From: Faecalicatena faecalis
GTDB lineage: Bacteria > Bacillota > Clostridia > Lachnospirales > Lachnospiraceae
Direction: 5' to 3'
Assembly (NCBI RefSeq): GCF_012524165.2
Contig: NZ_JABACJ020000018.1
Span: 1-64,000 of the forward strand
DNA: 64,000 bases
Made by a program: the position numbers and the translations under genes. Of this stretch, positions 50,034 to 59,390 are shown piece after piece (the stretch's first letter is position 1; the number at the start of each line of letters is the position of its first letter). The notes beneath the pieces are model-generated. The model had not been told where the DNA came from. It saw nothing but the letters and a program-made list of their open reading frames with translations, and searched no databases.

Positions 50034-51413
50034 TCAATGTATAATTTGTAAATCATTTTCAATTTCAACTTTTACGATACAATTTTGAAGATTTTCCTCA
50101 CTGTCTAGTGCAATTTTCATATATTCCTTTGTATGTCCGACCTGCACTCTTTTTCCATCAAGCACAGCTTCTTCTTCCACAAGCACCTCTACCTCTTTGC
50201 CCAGGAAGCTTTCCTCATACCTGCGGCGCTGCGTTTCATTCAGGGCTAATAATACATCACTTCTGGCAGCTTTCACCTGCTCTGGGACCTGGTTCTCCAT
50301 CACTGCTGCCTTTGTCCCATGACGCTTGGAATATTTGAAAATATGGGTCTCATAAAATCCGACCTTTTCTACGAATGCCCGGGACTTCTCGAACTCTTCC
50401 TCCGTCTCGCCCGGAAATCCTGTAATCACATCTGTAGTCAATGCCGGCTGGTCAAAATACTTCCGAAGCAGTTGACATTTTTCATAATACTCATCGCTTG
50501 TGTATCTGCGGTTCATTCTTTTTAGTGTCTCATCACATCCACTCTGTAAAGATAAGTGGAAATGCGGGCACATCTTCGGCAGAGAAGCAATTGCCGCGGT
50601 GAATTCCTCCGTAATGATTCTTGGTTCCAGAGAGCCAAGACGGATTCTTTTGATTCCTTCCACCTCATGGACTGCTTCAATTAGGGATAACAGATTCTCG
50701 TGCTCCTCCTCAAAATCAATCCCATAAGAGCTTAAATGGATTCCGGTCAGCACGACTTCCTGGTAACCATTGTCTGCCAGACGCTTTACTTCTTCTACCA
50801 CATCCTCTTTTCTCCGGCTTCTGACACGCCCTCTTGCATAGGGGATAATGCAGTAAGAGCAGAACTGGTTGCATCCGTCCTGAACTTTAATATAAGCCCT
50901 TGTATGTTCTCCTGTCTTGGATAGATGAAGGGCCTCATATTCTTTCGTATGATTAATATCGATCATCTCCCTGCAAGGTCCCTCATGGGCATCTGCTTCT
51001 TTCTGTGCAAGACTGCCATCCATCTCCTCCCTCTGGAACTGTTCCTCTCTACAGCTTTCGCCCTGGTGAGTGCATTCATACTCCTTTAGAATCGTGATCA
51101 GATCCTGCTTTTTGTTGTTGCCGATCACGATATCGATGCATGGGTCTACTTCTTGTTTGTCCTCCTGGGCCTGTACATAACACCCCGCTGCCACGACTAC
51201 AGCGTTGGGGTTCATCCTTCTGGCACGGTGCAGCATCTGTCTGGATTTACGGTCTGCGATATTGGTCACCGTACAGGTATTGATAATATAAATATCTGCC
51301 CCTTCCTGAAAGGGAACGATCTCGTATCCGGCCTTTTCCAGCATCTCCTGCATCGCTTCTGTCTCATATGCATTTACTTTACATCCTAAATTATGCAGTG
51401 CAGCTTTCTTCAT
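50034..51413 (-). CDS. mtaB: tRNA (N6-threonylcarbamoyladenosine(37)-C2)-methylthiotransferase MtaB
   Basis: MtaB converts t6A37 to ms2t6A37 in tRNAs that read ANN codons. The 459-residue radical SAM enzyme has the N-terminal UPF0004 domain with three cluster cysteines (LGCKVN, INTCTVT, AAGCYVQ), the radical SAM motif CNQFCSYCIIPYARG, and a C-terminal TRAM domain. An unusual Glu/His-rich insertion lies at about 115-160. It is upstream of ireB with a gap of about 100 nt. Confidence 0.95.
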   Translation of the reverse strand: MKKAALHNLGCKVNAYETEAMQEMLEKAGYEIVPFQEGADIYIINTCTVTNIADRKSRQMLHRARRMNPNAVVVAAGCYVQAQEDKQEVDPCIDIVIGNNKKQDLITILKEYECTHQGESCREEQFQREEMDGSLAQKEADAHEGPCREMIDINHTKEYEALHLSKTGEHTRAYIKVQDGCNQFCSYCIIPYARGRVRSRRKEDVVEEVKRLADNGYQEVVLTGIHLSSYGIDFEEEHENLLSLIEAVHEVEGIKRIRLGSLEPRIITEEFTAAIASLPKMCPHFHLSLQSGCDETLKRMNRRYTSDEYYEKCQLLRKYFDQPALTTDVITGFPGETEEEFEKSRAFVEKVGFYETHIFKYSKRHGTKAAVMENQVPEQVKAARSDVLLALNETQRRRYEESFLGKEVEVLVEEEAVLDGKRVQVGHTKEYMKIALDSEENLQNCIVKVEIENDLQIIH

Positions 51414-51454
51414 AAAATTTATTCTCCTATTTCCTTGTTTTTCCTCTTTGTTCC

Positions 51455-51483
51455 TTGACTTTTAAACTATCATCTCGTAGAAT
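51455..51483 (+). promoter_or_regulatory. Promoter of the HPr-like gene
   Basis: TTGACT (51455-51460) and TAGAAT (51478-51483) with a 17-nt spacer, 50 nt before the start codon. Confidence 0.75.
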
Positions 51484-51532
51484 ATACATGAGGCGAAAAG
51501 CCTGACACATGTATAATAAGGAGGGATTACCG

Positions 51533-51769
51533 ATGAAAACAGTACAGATTTCTTTAAACTCAATCGACAAAGTAAAATCATTTGTAAATGAAATTACAAA
51601 ATTTGATAATGACTTTGATTTAGTATCCGGAAGATATGTGATAGATGCCAAATCAATCATGGGAATTTTCAGCCTTGACTTATCCAAGCCAATCGAACTG
51701 AATATCCATGCAGAAGAGAGCGTTTCAAATGACATTCTCAGCGTTCTTGATCCATACATCATCAAATAA
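51533..51769 (+). CDS. HPr-like protein lacking the active-site histidine
   Basis: The 78-residue protein has the HPr fold pattern. The stretch ending KSIMGIFSL keeps a serine at residue 41, equivalent to Ser46, the target of HPr kinase. The region that should hold His15 reads NSIDKVKSF, with no histidine, so it cannot carry phosphate from PEP. It is therefore like Crh of Bacillus, a regulatory partner of CcpA, by design though not necessarily by descent. The ATG at 51533 has AGGAGG 8 nt upstream. It is a single gene with strong promoter and terminator. Confidence 0.88.
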   Translation: MKTVQISLNSIDKVKSFVNEITKFDNDFDLVSGRYVIDAKSIMGIFSLDLSKPIELNIHAEESVSNDILSVLDPYIIK

Positions 51770-51787
51770 TATTACATTTACAATAAA

Positions 51788-51818
51788 GAGCTGTCTCAAA
51801 GGAGGCAGCCCTTTTTTT
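51788..51818. terminator. Terminator of the HPr-like gene
   Basis: An imperfect stem AGAGCTG/CAGCCCT with GTCTC/GGAGG is followed by a run of seven T on the plus strand; it can also serve the convergent thiI gene. Confidence 0.75.
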
Positions 51819-51835
51819 GACCTTCTTTATGACTC

Positions 51836-53020
51836 TTAAGGTTTTACCAGGATTACTTCTGTCGTCTCGATTGCAGTCTTCATCAGCTCATCGATCTTTT
51901 CCGTAAGCTTTTCCTCTGACTTCTCAATGCGCTCCAGGTTCGGCTTAGTCACTGGATGTTTCGCAACGAATATCGTACAGCAGTCTTCAAACGGCTGGAT
52001 CGAGGTCTCATACGTATCTATCTTCTCAGAAATCTCCACGATTTCCCGCTTATCAAATCCAATCAGCGGACGATATACAGGCAGTGTACATACTGCATTT
52101 GTCGCCGCAAGGCTCTGCATGGTCTGGCTTGCTACCTGACCGATGCTCTCTCCTGTAATGAGTCCGAGGCATCCCTTTTCCTTTGCAAAATGCTCGGCGA
52201 TCTTCATCATATAACGGCGCATGATGATCGTCAATTCTTCATGAGGACATTTCTCATAAATATAAAGCTGGATATCCGTAAAATTGACCACATGCAGCTC
52301 AATCGGTCCTGCATATCTGGATACCAGTTTGGCCAGGTCTACGACCTTATCCTTGGCACGTTCGCTTGTGTACGGCGGTGCATGGAAATAAGTCGCCTTA
52401 AGTCCCACTCCCCGCTTTGAGATCATATAACCTGCGACCGGACTGTCAATACCGCCGGATAAAAGCAGCATCGCATTGCCGTTGGTCCCGACCGGCATTC
52501 CGCCTGGTCCCGGGATAATCTCGGAATACAGGTAAATCTCTTCCCGTACCTCCACATTCAGACGGATATCCGGGTTATGCACGTCCACCTTCATCTCCGG
52601 AAATGCATCCAAAATCACGCCGCCCAACTCACAGTTGATCTCCATCGAGGTCATCGGATACTGCTTCCTGCTTCTGCGCGCTTCTACCTTAAATGTCTGA
52701 TTCCCTTCCGGGTACATCTCCTTCATATAAGCGACGACATCCTTCGTAAGCTGTTCGAATCCCTGGTCCAGAACCCGGACTACCGGACAGATGCCGACAA
52801 TACCGAACACTCTCTTTAAAGCGTCAATCGTCTCCTCATAATCATATTCTCCTTCACAGTCGACGTACACCCTGCCCTGCGCTTTGTGTACATAGAACTC
52901 TCCATCTGCCTCTTTGAGCGCAAAACGAATCTGACGCACCAGTGCATCCTCAAACAGATATCGGTTCTTTCCCTTGATACCGATTTCTCCGTACTTGATC
53001 AAAAATGAATGAAATCTCAT
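51836..53020 (-). CDS. thiI: tRNA 4-thiouridine synthase ThiI
   Basis: ThiI makes 4-thiouridine at tRNA position 8 using sulfur from a cysteine desulfurase. The 394-residue protein starts MRFHSFLIKYGEIGIKGKNR, has a ferredoxin-like and THUMP domain (about 60-165), and a PP-loop LLLSGGIDSPVAGY (185-198) with adenylation. It lacks the C-terminal rhodanese domain of the E. coli protein, so sulfur must be delivered in another way, as in Bacillus. The ATG at 53020 has GGAG at good spacing. A cysteine desulfurase gene lies 170 nt upstream. Confidence 0.96.
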   Translation of the reverse strand: MRFHSFLIKYGEIGIKGKNRYLFEDALVRQIRFALKEADGEFYVHKAQGRVYVDCEGEYDYEETIDALKRVFGIVGICPVVRVLDQGFEQLTKDVVAYMKEMYPEGNQTFKVEARRSRKQYPMTSMEINCELGGVILDAFPEMKVDVHNPDIRLNVEVREEIYLYSEIIPGPGGMPVGTNGNAMLLLSGGIDSPVAGYMISKRGVGLKATYFHAPPYTSERAKDKVVDLAKLVSRYAGPIELHVVNFTDIQLYIYEKCPHEELTIIMRRYMMKIAEHFAKEKGCLGLITGESIGQVASQTMQSLAATNAVCTLPVYRPLIGFDKREIVEISEKIDTYETSIQPFEDCCTIFVAKHPVTKPNLERIEKSEEKLTEKIDELMKTAIETTEVILVKP

Positions 53021-53041
53021 ATTTCTCTCCTTTGTCTGCCT

Positions 53042-53065
53042 GTTCCGGGCACTCCCGCCCGGAAC
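53042..53065 (-). other. Hairpin upstream of thiI
   Basis: A perfect 9-bp stem (GTTCCGGGC/GCCCGGAAC) with a 6-nt loop lies about 20 nt before the thiI start codon and has no T-run. It may affect mRNA stability or translation. Confidence 0.45.
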
Positions 53066-53189
53066 CCTTTTGCTTATGCTTCCTGCTGTCCTTGGCAGCC
53101 GCCATGCACAGTCATTCTGCTGTTTCACTGTATCTTATCCGTCCAGAATCAAAACGGATATTCAAAAGCAGCTTCGCTGCCTCCTTATT

Positions 53190-54347
53190 CTAACGTCTTG
53201 TATATCTTCTAAGCATCGGAACACAATTATATAACGTATCAAGTGTATAGTCAATTTCTTCTTTTGTGGTAAACTCTGACATACTGAACCGAATAGTCGC
53301 ATTCAAATATTCTGTCGGAACACCGATTCCTTTGAGCACGCCGCTGACGGCCGGATGGTTCGATGAACATGCTGACCCCGAGGAAACATAGATTCCTTTG
53401 TCCTCCAGCGTATGAAGGAGCACCTCACTTCGGATTCCCGAGATGCCTACACTGATGATATGCGGTGCACTGTTAACGTCCGTCAGACCATGGACCGTGG
53501 AATTTTCAATTCCCTGAAGTCCCTCCAGAAAATATGCCTTGAGTTCTCTCATCAAAGCTACCTTCACGTCCAGGTCCTGGTATATCATTTTTGCTGCCAG
53601 TCCTAACCCTGCGATGCCTGGAACATTTTCCGTGCCTGAACGGATATTTTTCTGCTGTTCCCCGCCGAATACAATTGGTTTCACCTTTGCCTTTTCATTA
53701 ATATAGATAAATCCGATTCCTTTCGGCCCATGAATCTTATGCCCGCTTGCGGTCAGCAGATCAATCCCCTGACGTTTCGGATAGATATGATATTTTCCAA
53801 ATCCCTGCACAGCATCAGAGTGGAACAGGATGGACGGATTATATTTTTTGACGATCTGTACAGCTTCGTCGATTGGCTGTACTGATCCAACCTCATTGTT
53901 CACATACATGATGGATACCAGAATCGTCTCCGGGCAGAGCGCATCCTTTAATGCTTCCAGTTTGACTCTCCCGTTTGCATCCACCGGAAGGTAGGTGACC
54001 CGAAAGCCTTCTTCCTCTTCCAGATATCTCATTGTATTCAGAATTGCAGGATGCTCGATCGCTGACGTAATCAGGTGGTTGCCCGCCCTCTTATTGGCCC
54101 TCGCACTTCCGATCAGCGCAAGGTTATCACTTTCTGTTCCGCCTGAAGTAAAAAAGATTTCTTTCTGGTTTACTTTTAAGATCTTCGCCAGTCTCTCTTT
54201 TGCCTCTTTGACATAATGTTCCGCATCCACGCCTTTTTTGTGCATGGACGACGGATTGCCGTAATCCTGGCACATCACTCTATAAACCAAATCCCCAACT
54301 TCCGGGTAACACCTGGTTGTTGCTGAATTGTCCAAATAAACTTCCAT
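53190..54347 (-). CDS. Cysteine desulfurase (NifS/IscS family)
   Basis: The PLP enzyme takes sulfur from cysteine. The 385-residue protein has the start MEVYLDNSATT, the PLP lysine Lys204 in SGHKIHGPKG, the catalytic cysteine in VSSGSACSSNHPAVSG, and His at SAIEHPA. The active-site loop is of the long class I type. In this place, directly before thiI, the likely partner is ThiI, as with NifZ of Bacillus; general Fe-S supply cannot be excluded. Confidence 0.94.
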   Translation of the reverse strand: MEVYLDNSATTRCYPEVGDLVYRVMCQDYGNPSSMHKKGVDAEHYVKEAKERLAKILKVNQKEIFFTSGGTESDNLALIGSARANKRAGNHLITSAIEHPAILNTMRYLEEEEGFRVTYLPVDANGRVKLEALKDALCPETILVSIMYVNNEVGSVQPIDEAVQIVKKYNPSILFHSDAVQGFGKYHIYPKRQGIDLLTASGHKIHGPKGIGFIYINEKAKVKPIVFGGEQQKNIRSGTENVPGIAGLGLAAKMIYQDLDVKVALMRELKAYFLEGLQGIENSTVHGLTDVNSAPHIISVGISGIRSEVLLHTLEDKGIYVSSGSACSSNHPAVSGVLKGIGVPTEYLNATIRFSMSEFTTKEEIDYTLDTLYNCVPMLRRYTRR

Positions 54348-54387
54348 GATATTCTTCCTTTACTAATTCTTATTAATACAATATGCT

Positions 54388-55125
54388 TTATTGCTCAAGG
54401 TGGAACATTAATATGGAAAGTACCGTAAGCCCCGCCGTCTCTGTACGCAGGATTCTCTTTCCCAATGTGATAGGGAATGCTCCCATATCCTGGGCCTTTT
54501 CCACCTCTTCCTCATCAAATCCACCTTCCGGCCCGATGAAGACACCGATGCTCTGACCTGAACGGATACTGGAAATCATTTCTTTCGTCTTTTCCATGCC
54601 CTCTGCCATCTCGTAAGGTATCAGGGTAATATCAAGCTCCCTGGCATATTCCAAAGCCTCTGCAAAGCCCATGACCGGCTTGACTTCCGGCACAAGGCTC
54701 CGGCCTGACTGCTTCGCCGCGCCCAACGCGATGGAATTCCAGCGCTGGACTTTTTTCGCCGCCTTCTTATCATCCAATTTTACTACGGCACGCCTTGTAG
54801 ACACAGGTACTACCTCCCATACACCCAGTTCGACAGCCTTCTGGATGATCAGCTCCATCTTGTCTCCTTTGGGAAGTCCCTGAAAAAGAACAATGCGGGA
54901 GGAAAGCTCCGAATAGCTCTTTTCCGAAGAAAGGATATGAAGTACTGCCGCGCCCTCTTCAAAACGTTCCACCTCGCAGGTATAATCTGTTCCTTGTCCG
55001 TCACTGATTCCCACTTTTTCGCCTTGTTTCATACGGAGCACATTCTTCATATGATTGAAGTCCGAACCCTCTATAAAAATCTCCGTCTCACAAATCTGGG
55101 ACGGCTCTGTAAAAAAATGATGCAT
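54388..55125 (-). CDS. rsmE: 16S rRNA (uracil(1498)-N3)-methyltransferase
   Basis: RsmE methylates U1498 of 16S rRNA. The 245-residue SPOUT enzyme has an N-terminal PUA-like domain (MHHFFTEPSQI) and the knot motifs GVFIGPEGGFDEEEVE and LGKRILRTETA near the C-terminus. The ATG at 55125 has GGGAGG upstream. It lies 14 nt after prmA. Confidence 0.96.
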   Translation of the reverse strand: MHHFFTEPSQICETEIFIEGSDFNHMKNVLRMKQGEKVGISDGQGTDYTCEVERFEEGAAVLHILSSEKSYSELSSRIVLFQGLPKGDKMELIIQKAVELGVWEVVPVSTRRAVVKLDDKKAAKKVQRWNSIALGAAKQSGRSLVPEVKPVMGFAEALEYARELDITLIPYEMAEGMEKTKEMISSIRSGQSIGVFIGPEGGFDEEEVEKAQDMGAFPITLGKRILRTETAGLTVLSILMFHLEQ

Positions 55126-55139
55126 AGATGGGCCTCCCT

Positions 55140-56093
55140 CTAATTCTTTCGTGCAGTCACAGAGACCCATTCGCCCTGATAGGTCACTTCCAGGACTTCC
55201 AATCCGGCCCGCTCAACTGCGTCAACGACGGTCTTCTCTTTATCATCAATGATTCCACTGGTAATATAGATACCACCTTTTTTCAACTGATCTACAATCA
55301 CAGGTGTCAGAGCGACTAAGACATCTGCAAGAATATTAGCCGCAACAATATCATATTTCTCATAACCGACCTTATCCTGAACCTCTTTGTCATCAATGAT
55401 ATTCCCGATCATCACTTCATACTGGTCCGGGTGGATACCGTTCACTTCCATATTCTCATGAGTCGCCTCAATTGCGCACGGATCGAGATCTGTACCGACA
55501 GAATGCCCTGCGCCGAATTTCAGGGCAAGCATTCCCAAGATTCCACTGCCACAGCCTACATCCAGAATTTCTGCCCCAGGTGTCACATGTTTCTTAAGCT
55601 GGCGGATACACAACTGTGTTGTTTCGTGCATTCCTGTACCAAATGCAGTTCCCGGATCAATATGAATCACCATCTTATCCTCGTCCTCCGGCTTTACATC
55701 CTCCCAGGAAGGAATGATCAGGATATCATCCACATAGAATTGGTGGAAATACTGCTTCCAGTTATTCACCCAGTCCACATCCTCCGTCTGAGATTCCTCG
55801 ATCGTACACTCTCCCACATTCACATAGGAGGACATCTCCTTCAACTCTGCCCGGACATTTGCAAGAATCTGATCTGTCTCATCGCCCTCATCCAGATAAA
55901 AGCTCAAATATGCTACGCCGTCATCCGGCTCAGTTACTGGCAGAATATCCACGAACATCTGCTCCTTATCTGCCTGGGTCAGAGGCACCTTGTCCTCAAT
56001 CTCGACTCCCTCAATCCCAAGGTCCATCAGCATACTGCTTACTATATCCTCAGCCTCTGTAGTCGTTTTTAACCTGAATTTATTCCATTTCAT
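55140..56093 (-). CDS. prmA: Ribosomal protein L11 methyltransferase
   Basis: PrmA trimethylates L11. The 317-residue protein has an N-terminal substrate domain (MKWNKFRLKTTTEAED), the linker DPGTAFGTGMHETT, the SAM motif ILDVGCGSGILGMLALKFGA and the motif ANILADVL. It starts inside the last 14 nt of the MATE gene with a GGAGG site, so it is the next gene of one long operon with rsmE, cysteine desulfurase and thiI. Confidence 0.97.
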   Translation of the reverse strand: MKWNKFRLKTTTEAEDIVSSMLMDLGIEGVEIEDKVPLTQADKEQMFVDILPVTEPDDGVAYLSFYLDEGDETDQILANVRAELKEMSSYVNVGECTIEESQTEDVDWVNNWKQYFHQFYVDDILIIPSWEDVKPEDEDKMVIHIDPGTAFGTGMHETTQLCIRQLKKHVTPGAEILDVGCGSGILGMLALKFGAGHSVGTDLDPCAIEATHENMEVNGIHPDQYEVMIGNIIDDKEVQDKVGYEKYDIVAANILADVLVALTPVIVDQLKKGGIYITSGIIDDKEKTVVDAVERAGLEVLEVTYQGEWVSVTARKN

Positions 56094-57468
56094 TTTTTCT
56101 GCCCTCCTGAAATAATCTTTTTAGTTTCTTTATTACATGAAAATATGCCGGTATCAAAAACAGATCGGCTGCGATCCATGCTAATCCATTTCCCAGACAG
56201 ACCGCCTTAAATCCGAAAATAGGAACCAATACAAATCCAACAAAGCTCCTTGCGGCCATCTCACATACACCTGCCAGAATCGCAAAACCGCTGAATCCCA
56301 TCCCCTGAATCAGGAAACGTACAATATTGACCAACGCAAGCAGCATATAGCATACAACTGAGCCCAGTAAGTACATATAAATCTGTCCTAAGAGCTCGGT
56401 CTCCCCTTTGTTGATAAATAAAAATGCGATATTCCTGCCCCACATTAGCGCAATTCCCAGCGAAATAACGGAATAGACGCCACCGATGATCACGCAGCTT
56501 CTCAGCCCCTGGCTGATCCGGTCCAGCCTCTTCGCACCTACATTCTGTCCGCCATAGGTGGCCATGGTAGAGCCCATCGCATCGAACGGACATGCCAGCA
56601 GCATCTGAATCTTGGACCCTGCCGTAACAGCCGCCACAGCCATAGAGCCTAAGGAATTTACCGCTACCTGGAGAATGACACTGCCAATCGCTGTGATGGA
56701 ATACTGCAGTCCCATCGGAATTCCGATTTTACACAGCGTGCTGACATAAGTCTTTCGCAGGCTCCAGTCCTCCTTTTTTAACCGGAGAATTGGAAAATGC
56801 TTAATCATATAGAAAAAGCACAAAATACCGGACACGGCCTGTGAGACAACAGTTGCCCACGCTGCTCCCGCAACTCCCATGTGGAAGACAACGATAAAAA
56901 GTACATCCAGAACAATATTCAATAAGGAAGAAATCGTCAGGAACACAACTGGAGTCTTCGCATCTCCCAGGGACCGGATGTAACCTGACAACAGGTTGTA
57001 AAGGTATGTTGCAGGAATTCCTGCAAAAATAACTACTATATAGTTGTATGCTCCGTCAATGATATCCGACGGTGTGTTCATGAACTCCAGAATCGGCCGG
57101 CACAGTATCACAGTAACGGCCGTCATTACTGCCGCGAACAAGATAGCCAGAAGCGCGCTGTTTCCAACAAATCCTCTCAGCCTCACCTCGTCCTTTGCTC
57201 CAAACTTCTGCGCCACTGGAATTGCAAATCCATTGCACACTCCCATACAGAAGCCTATCACGCAGAAATTAATCGATCCCGTTGCTCCCACAGATGCCAA
57301 TGCATGAACGCCCAGGAATCTGCCAACGATCACGGTATCTGCCATATTGTAAAACTGTTGAAATAAAAAACCAAATATCATAGGCAGGGTAAACTCTAAA
57401 ATCAGCTTCATAGGGCTGCCCTGCGTCATGTCCTTCATGAGAGACTTTTTCTTTGTGGTATGTTCCAT
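56080..57468 (-). CDS. MATE-family multidrug efflux transporter
   Basis: A 462-residue membrane protein with about 12 helices in two homologous halves. The start has the MATE pattern (ILEFTLPMIFGFLFQQFYNMADTVIVGRFLG) and GATGSINF in the first half. Substrates are organic cations or drugs exchanged for sodium or protons. The ATG at 57468 has AGGAG 7 nt upstream, better than the earlier in-frame starts. It overlaps prmA by 14 nt and has its own promoter at 57539-57567. Confidence 0.93.
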   Translation of the reverse strand: MEHTTKKKSLMKDMTQGSPMKLILEFTLPMIFGFLFQQFYNMADTVIVGRFLGVHALASVGATGSINFCVIGFCMGVCNGFAIPVAQKFGAKDEVRLRGFVGNSALLAILFAAVMTAVTVILCRPILEFMNTPSDIIDGAYNYIVVIFAGIPATYLYNLLSGYIRSLGDAKTPVVFLTISSLLNIVLDVLFIVVFHMGVAGAAWATVVSQAVSGILCFFYMIKHFPILRLKKEDWSLRKTYVSTLCKIGIPMGLQYSITAIGSVILQVAVNSLGSMAVAAVTAGSKIQMLLACPFDAMGSTMATYGGQNVGAKRLDRISQGLRSCVIIGGVYSVISLGIALMWGRNIAFLFINKGETELLGQIYMYLLGSVVCYMLLALVNIVRFLIQGMGFSGFAILAGVCEMAARSFVGFVLVPIFGFKAVCLGNGLAWIAADLFLIPAYFHVIKKLKRLFQEGRKNEME

Positions 57469-57538
57469 CTTCATGCTCCTTGTAACCAATGAAAATTTCC
57501 CCTTCCATTAAGAAGGTCCTGTAAGCAATCCAATGTCA

Positions 57539-57567
57539 ACTATATAACTTTTCCATATCACATGCAA
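57539..57567 (-). promoter_or_regulatory. Promoter of the MATE-prmA-rsmE-thiI operon
   Basis: TTGCAT (57562-57567) and TATAGT (57539-57544) are 17 nt apart on the minus strand. Confidence 0.7.
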
Positions 57568-57607
57568 GATTTTTTTGTCCCCGGCAATGAACCGTCTTCT
57601 TTTGATT

Positions 57608-58510
57608 TTAGCGTACTTTCTCTGGGATTGCCAGTATAAACAGAGTAGAAAGCACTAATGCAAAGCCCAGGATATCCATCTTCATGAACTCTGTTCCCAG
57701 TGCGACAGCAGCAACTGCGGTGGCCGCAACGGGCTCTACACTGGAGAACAGCCCTGCATATACAGAGCCTGTATATTTCACCGATGTCAGGTAGAAGCAG
57801 AACGGAAGAATCGTTCCTACTGTAATAATCATAAGAAAGGCCGCTGCTACCTGCCAGTCTATCACAGCAGAAATGCGCCACGGTCTGACAGCTATCATCA
57901 GCACGATTCCTCCTGCAATCATCCCCCACGCGCTCACTGCCTCAGCAGAGAACCGCTTTAAAAGAGGTGCCGGCAGAACTCCATAGAAACAGGTCGTCAC
58001 AGCTACCATCATTCCTAAGACCAGCCCTTTGGTCGAAATCGTCAGCGTAGAAAAATCTCCATGTGTCGCAACAATTGCAATTCCTGCCGCTGCAGCGCAG
58101 ACGGATAATACTTCTTTTTTGCTTGGCAATATCCGATGAACAATCGCAAAAAACAGAATCAGGATCGCTGGATTCAGATACTGAAAAATCGTGGCAGTAC
58201 CTGCATTCATCTCTTGAACCGCAGAAAAAAATGTGAACTGCATCCCCATCATCCCAAGGATTCCAAACAGAACCAAACGGATTCCGTCATTTTTATCCTT
58301 CCACACGCTGATGATATCCTGCCCCTTTACCTTCGCATAAATCAGGAGCAGCACTCCGGCTGAAATCAGACGATACGGAACCAGCCATTCGGAGACAATT
58401 CCCTTCTTTTCAAATAAAAACTGAGCTGCCGGGCTTGTCACGCCCCAAAGTACGCCCGCCAAAAAAGCGTACATGCAGCCTTTTATCCTTAATTTCCTAT
58501 CTTGTGTCAT
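57608..58510 (-). CDS. EamA-family (DMT) metabolite exporter
   Basis: The 301-residue protein has about ten membrane segments in two EamA repeats (SPAAQFLFEKKGI...EMNAGTATIFQYLNPAIL and the second ending VEPVAATAVAAVAL). DMT transporters of this type (RhaT/YdcZ-like) usually export amino acids or other metabolites; the substrate is unknown. The ATG at 58510 lacks a strong ribosome binding site (GGGG about 9-10 nt upstream). It is a single-gene unit. Confidence 0.88.
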   Translation of the reverse strand: MTQDRKLRIKGCMYAFLAGVLWGVTSPAAQFLFEKKGIVSEWLVPYRLISAGVLLLIYAKVKGQDIISVWKDKNDGIRLVLFGILGMMGMQFTFFSAVQEMNAGTATIFQYLNPAILILFFAIVHRILPSKKEVLSVCAAAAGIAIVATHGDFSTLTISTKGLVLGMMVAVTTCFYGVLPAPLLKRFSAEAVSAWGMIAGGIVLMIAVRPWRISAVIDWQVAAAFLMIITVGTILPFCFYLTSVKYTGSVYAGLFSSVEPVAATAVAAVALGTEFMKMDILGFALVLSTLFILAIPEKVR

Positions 58511-58874
58511 TATTAAAAACCCCATGTTTCTAAAGAGGCAGATTCTAATCTGATACCATACCCACAGACCAGCAAACCACCTCTTCATTTTAAATATCCT
58601 TATCTTTTAAAGTATTCTTTAATATAATGCTTTAATAACAAACGCAATTTTTTTAATACATTTGCAATCTTTATACTTCTTAATTTTCTTTTTAATTTCT
58701 TTAGAAACTAATAATTTTCTTTTTGAATAAATATCGTATATTTATCACTTTTAAATTTATTTTGTCACTTTAAAGTTTCTATTTCATTCTTTTCTTTTTT
58801 AGCAATCTGCCCTATTTTTACAGAGTATACTCTTTTTTATCATATTTTTTATTTTTACCTTCATACTTTTCCCA
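58511..58874. other. T-rich intergenic region
   Basis: About 360 very AT-rich bases between mogA and the EamA gene hold no gene. A weak minus-strand promoter candidate (TTGCGT 58642-58647, TATTAA 58619-58624, 17-nt spacer) could serve the EamA gene. No clean terminator for mogA was seen. Confidence 0.45.
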
Positions 58875-59390
58875 TTATGACTTCTTTTTTACCTCATTAC
58901 CACATTCCCCGGTCAACCCTTTCATAATCTCCAGGCCATGGGGAAGGGAAGCCAGTATGTATTCCAGATTTTCCTTCACAGCTTTAGGACTTCCCGGAAG
59001 ATTCACGATCAATGTCTCCTTGCGTATCACAGAAGCCCCCCTGCTTAACATTGCACGCGGCGTAATCTGCAGTGACGCATAACGCATCGCTTCTGCAATT
59101 CCAGGAGCATTCTTCTCTGCCACCGCAAGTGTCGCCTCCGGTGTGCAGTCCCTCGGCGAGAAGCCAGTCCCCCCTGTCGTCAGAATCAGGTCCATCTTCG
59201 CCTCATCGCAGAGCTGAATCAACTTTTCCTCAATCATCTTCTGCTCATCTGGAAGTAAGATCATCTCAACTACTTCATACCCCTCTTCTTCTATCATCTC
59301 CTGGATCAACGGTCCGCTCTTATCTTCCCTTTCTCCTGCATATCCTTTATCACTTAATGTAATGACTGCTGTCTTCCATCTTCTTTTCAT
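58875..59390 (-). CDS. mogA: MogA/MoaB-family molybdopterin adenylyltransferase
   Basis: The enzyme adenylylates molybdopterin before metal insertion. The 171-residue protein has AVITLSDKGYAGEREDKSGP, the conserved LILTTGGTGFSPRD and LVNLPGSPKAV. The ATG at 59390 lies 41 nt inside moaC, with GGAG upstream, so translation is coupled. Whether this is MogA or the archaeal-type MoaB cannot be told by eye. No other molybdenum cofactor genes are in the window. Confidence 0.9.
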   Translation of the reverse strand: MKRRWKTAVITLSDKGYAGEREDKSGPLIQEMIEEEGYEVVEMILLPDEQKMIEEKLIQLCDEAKMDLILTTGGTGFSPRDCTPEATLAVAEKNAPGIAEAMRYASLQITPRAMLSRGASVIRKETLIVNLPGSPKAVKENLEYILASLPHGLEIMKGLTGECGNEVKKKS

